From Dichomitus squalens LYAD-421 SS1 (Eukaryota; Basidiomycota; Agaricomycetes; Polyporales; Polyporaceae), in the NCBI RefSeq assembly GCF_000275845.1, contig NW_006766885.1:1065933-1129932 (forward strand): a stretch of DNA of 64,000 nucleotides. The letters run 5' to 3'. Numbering within the stretch: the first letter of the stretch is position 1; each line of letters opens with the position of its first letter. The translations under genes and the position numbers were made by a program. Positions 60,569 through 64,000 of this stretch are shown here, piece after piece. The notes under the pieces are model-generated. The model had not been told where the DNA came from, did no database searches, and saw only the letters and a list, made by a program, of their open reading frames with translations.

Positions 60569-63505
60569 ACACACGAACTGACGTTGAGTGAAGAGTCTTT
60601 CACACCATGGCAGCTCATTGTGAGCACCTTAACTGGTGTCTACGCCGTCCGAAATTTGGACAAGATTCTCGGACTACACGGTATGTTCACTCTCCAATGT
60701 ATCCCCGCCACACTTCTCAGTCGCCCAAAGCCCCCGAACCCCTAGCAAATTTGGTGAGTGGATACGGCTGTTTAAGATGAGGCGACGAATCAAGCCCCGT
60801 CTTCAGTACTCTCCCTCCTACTACCGGGCCACATGGATTGTCACTGGTCTCGATGCCGGCTTCGCCACCGCCATGAGAATCAAGCCACGGTGGCTAAGGG
60901 ACATTTGTTCCATTATATTTGCCATATATTACATCATATATGCTAATGAAGCGGACGAGAAGGTACGCCGTCTCCAAGCGCGCTTTTCTTGTGGCGTAGC
61001 CACTCATCTTCCTGGCAGCTTCGCAAGTTCCGTGCTGTTCCAACTGTCGAAATGCTGCGGGCGACATGGGAGAAGACCACCAACCCATACGTAGGTTCCC
61101 CCGCTCTTACCTGTGAGGAACAGAACACTGCTGACACGCGCCAAGTTACGCATGTTGACCACTCTTCCCCGGATCAATATCCGCCGTAAGATCCTGCTGG
61201 CGCGCCCAAAGGACTCAATTCAACGCCGCCCTATCACGACTTGGTTATTTTTTGCACCGCCGGCGGACCAGCTAGCGCTCGCTACCGATTTGATTTTGGA
61301 TTTCCCCGGCGGTGGGTTTGTATCCATGACCCCAGAACATCACGAAGAACGCCTGCGGATCTGGGCACTTCGAACCGGCAAACCAGTCCTTTCCGTTGAT
61401 TATGGCAAGGCACCGGAGTGTAAGTGGGTTTCATCAATACCTGCTACCCTGTGTTAACCGAAGAGCCCGCCGGTGACCCGCAGATCCTTACCCCTTCAGC
61501 ATAGACGAATGTTTCGATCTTTATCGAGTGCTTGTAGAGACCACTGGCTTGGTCATCGGATTGTCCGGTCACTCGCTCAACATCATACTCACCGGTGATT
61601 CGGCGTATGTGTCGTCTTTTGGCGTTCATTTGCTTATGCGACTCCTATGCTGACCGCTCTCTAGCGGCGCCCATATTGCCTGTTGCGTGATGTTCAAGAT
61701 CCTGGAGACGCAGATGAACCTACCCCACCCGCTTGCGCTCGTGCTCAACTACGCGGCGCTGGACTTCAACTTCACATCTTGGATGACGCCACAGAACCTG
61801 CGCGTCTTGCAAAGCGAGCAGTCCTCCGGTCACCTACCCTTATTGTCCGATCAGAAGGACCACCTACGCCATATCAGTCCGCTTTCCATGGTCGGCGACC
61901 GGCGACCCCGCAGGCGGAGAAGCCTTCGCGATACTCTTCGGCAACTCGCCACGCCCTCATCGGCAACACCTATGCCTCCTCTACGCAGTCGCCATACCAC
62001 CTCTGACGTCAGGAGATATTTCCATGAGCGAGATACCCCTGAAGAAGCAGGCGCAATGGGGGATGTGGAGGACGAGTCGTCAGGTCGTCTTGGGGACGAA
62101 GAGAAACCGCTTCGTGCCCGGATCCGATTCAGTCCTGACGTCGAGCGCAAGGAGGTCGGCAAGGTTCCGAGAGAGTCTCCATCTATGAACGAGGTTAGCG
62201 AAGTCGTGTCTGAGAACGCTCCGGTTGCGAACGGAGCCCTCATTGGGACAAGACTCACCATGACCAGCCGAACTGGGTATTTCCAGGATCGTATAATTCC
62301 TCCCAGCTTGGTGAGCACCTGAATTCCTCGCAATAGCACGAGCGCAACAGCGTTACTACCCGAACGCACTGCTTCTTGAGCCTCGCAATATGGCTGATGC
62401 GTATCTTGATTCCTAGATGCGTGCAATGGCAATTCTCTACATCGGGCCTTATCGCAACCCCGATTTCCAGTCGGACTACCAGATTTCGCCCATCCTCGCT
62501 CCCGACCGCCTCCTCGCACAGTTCCCGCCGCTGCTCATGACCTGTGGCGAGAAAGACCCCTTCGTAGACGACACACTTATCTTCGCAGGACGCGTGCGAG
62601 AGGCAAAGCGCGCACGCCGGGTAGAGCTCGAGCGCATCATCGCGGGCAAGTCCTCCGAGTTCGGCGAGGCACTCCGGATGAGCACGCATAACGTCAGCCA
62701 CGACAACAACCAGTCCCTGCGCGCCCTCCGGCGCGAGCGCGAGCGGCTCGCCGCGCAGACCGAGGAGGACTGGGTGCAGATGCACATCTTCTCCGAATGG
62801 TCTCACGGATACCTGCAGATGCCCAGCCTCATGCGCGAGGTTCGCGGCGTGCTCGACGAGCTGGCGAACTGGATGGACGGCGTATTCGTGAAGCAAGGGC
62901 GCCGCTCTGCGTCGCCCGGCGCAAACCAGCATGCCGGCATCCCGCCGTCGATCGCGGGCGATCGCCGAGGCGCCTCGAGCAGCCCACCGCGCGCGCAAGG
63001 CACGAAGCTCGCCGTCAGAAGGCTCTCCAAGTCGGCATACGACAGGAGTGAAGACACGGACGGGCTCGCGTCCACGACAGCATCGGAGACGGAGCTCGAC
63101 ACGGACGAGGTCCTGAGCTTCGCACCCAAGCGGCGGTCGCCGCCCCTCACGGGGTCCCGGCGGGACTCGCATGGGTCGGCAGGGACGGCGCGCCGGCTGT
63201 CGATGAACCACAGCGCGAGCGTGCCGACCCCGCCTGCCCCCAACGGCGACGACCTGCGCCGCTCCGCAATGATGCACGACATCCCCACGTCACCCGGACG
63301 GGAAGCGGCAGCGGACCCGAGCGGCTCGCCGCCGCCTGGGTCTGGGGCGGTCAGCGTGAAACGGCCGGGGTCGCAGACGCCGGGCAGCCACTCGCCCACG
63401 CCGAGCAAGGGCGGCCAGACGATATCCGAGTCGGAGCTGATGCGGCGGCGTCGGCTGCTGGACGCGCACCTCATCCCAGCTCAGTCCCAGGACCCGGCCA
63501 AGTAG
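60569..63505 (+). CDS. Hormone-sensitive-lipase-like alpha/beta hydrolase, long disordered tail
   Basis: Esterase/lipase of the alpha/beta-hydrolase-3 (HSL) type. The start is unresolved: the frame is open from about 60569 (LTLSEESFTPWQLIVSTLTG) with no in-frame ATG, so a short upstream exon is likely. Exons then run to 60680, 60721-60972, about 61018-61090, 61146-61420, and on to 63505 with short introns. An N-terminal hydrophobic helix (SIIFAIYYIIYA region) suggests membrane attachment. The oxyanion motif is FPGGGF in place of HGGGF. The nucleophile motif GDS|AGAHIA is assembled across an intron, the acid is in CGEKDPFVDD, and the His is in EWSHGYLQM. An insertion of about 110 residues, Ser/Arg-rich, splits the fold between LSPL-type strands and GPYRNPDF. 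The last 200 residues are Ser/Pro-rich, low complexity. Confidence 0.82.
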
Positions 63506-64000
63506 GCAAGGGGGTGTGCGCGCGCCAGTAGGCGCAGAAACTTGGGACAGATGCCGTTCACCGGTCGATCGGGGGCGTTGGCGTTTCATTCTGGGCGCGT
63601 GTACGAAGAGAGTGTATCTGTCGCACATGTCGGGCGGCGGGAGAAGGATGTCCGGGAGTATGGCTTCAGATGTAATAGCCGTAGCCGTGGCACCCGGCCT
63701 TTATCGCTGGGGACAGCACCTGATTCCTGACACTGCATGGGCGATCTGCGAGACGGGACGGTGAGCGGCGGTGTCGCGGTCGGGACGGGTTCGGCAGGAC
63801 GTTAGCGCCGAGAGAGAGGAAATGGGTCTTACTTAGGAATGGATCCTACATATAAATGGGATATGTACTACTATCGATTTGTAGATTCCAGCCAATTTGT
63901 CCAGGACGTCCCTCACCCAAGTAATATAGCCACTGCACATGCAGATGAGGTCGGGGAGAGCTTGGTCAGTAGTGGTCTTGACTGAGAGGCCGGAAGCCGG
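63506..64000. other. 3' flank of lipase-like gene to window end
   Basis: About 500 nt, with the likely 3' UTR and downstream spacer. No supported gene reaches the window edge. Confidence 0.5.

Noticed and set aside
62255..63277. 340-codon open frame on the minus strand
   Set aside because: It runs antisense to the lipase-like gene in GC-rich sequence; it has no domain, and the plus frame carries the catalytic motifs.

Overview
The window is nuclear DNA of a filamentous basidiomycete, most likely an Agaricomycete. The evidence is GC-rich, intron-dense genes whose introns are mostly 45-65 nt with GT..AG ends, a complete set of fungal housekeeping proteins, and two copies of a multi-exon membrane protein type that is expanded in mushroom-forming fungi. 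I infer a polypore-like wood-rotter only weakly. Exon structures below were worked out by hand from reading frame, splice sites and family motifs, so individual junctions may be off by a few bases.

Layout. 0.7-8.5 kb (+): a large disordered RGG-tailed protein, an Mkk1/2-type MAP kinase kinase of the cell-wall-integrity pathway, an intron-containing tRNA-Leu(UAG), and the splicing factor SLU7. 9.4-13.5 kb: two paralogous seven-TM-like membrane proteins placed tail to tail, with almost identical exon lengths. 14.2-15.4 kb (+): a membrane protein with an Arg-Asp/Glu repeat and a DUF1771-like region. 16.1-21.7 kb (-): the chromatin remodeller CHD1. 22.8-28.0 kb (-): two tandem membrane-anchored pepsin-type aspartic proteases. 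29.0-31.2 kb (-): ATP sulfurylase MET3. 31.2-34.8 kb: a gene-poor stretch holding an assembly gap whose two edges are the same 489 bp. 34.8-36.9 kb (+): a type II membrane protein. 38.1-40.1 kb (+): the ER oxidase ERO1. 40.4-44.8 kb (+): a multi-KH Scp160/vigilin protein. 45.0-59.8 kb is a run of minus-strand genes: U2SURP/SR140-type splicing factor, PP5-type phosphatase, a secreted lysozyme-like (GH23/SLT-type) protein, MRI1 of methionine salvage, and a fused allantoicase-ureidoglycolate lyase with GATA sites in its promoter. 60.6-63.5 kb (+): a hormone-sensitive-lipase-like hydrolase with a long disordered tail.

The genes do not form one pathway. Themes recur: RNA processing (SLU7, SR140, Scp160), sulfur/methionine metabolism (MET3, MRI1), nitrogen salvage (DAL fusion), and secretory-route or surface proteins (ERO1, two proteases, lysozyme-like protein, membrane proteins). 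I found no CRISPR array, no intact transposon and no secondary-metabolite cluster. The accessory features most worth a second look are the tail-to-tail membrane paralogues, the paired membrane proteases with a shared cytoplasmic motif, the lysozyme-like enzyme, the fused DAL gene, and the gap with duplicated edges.
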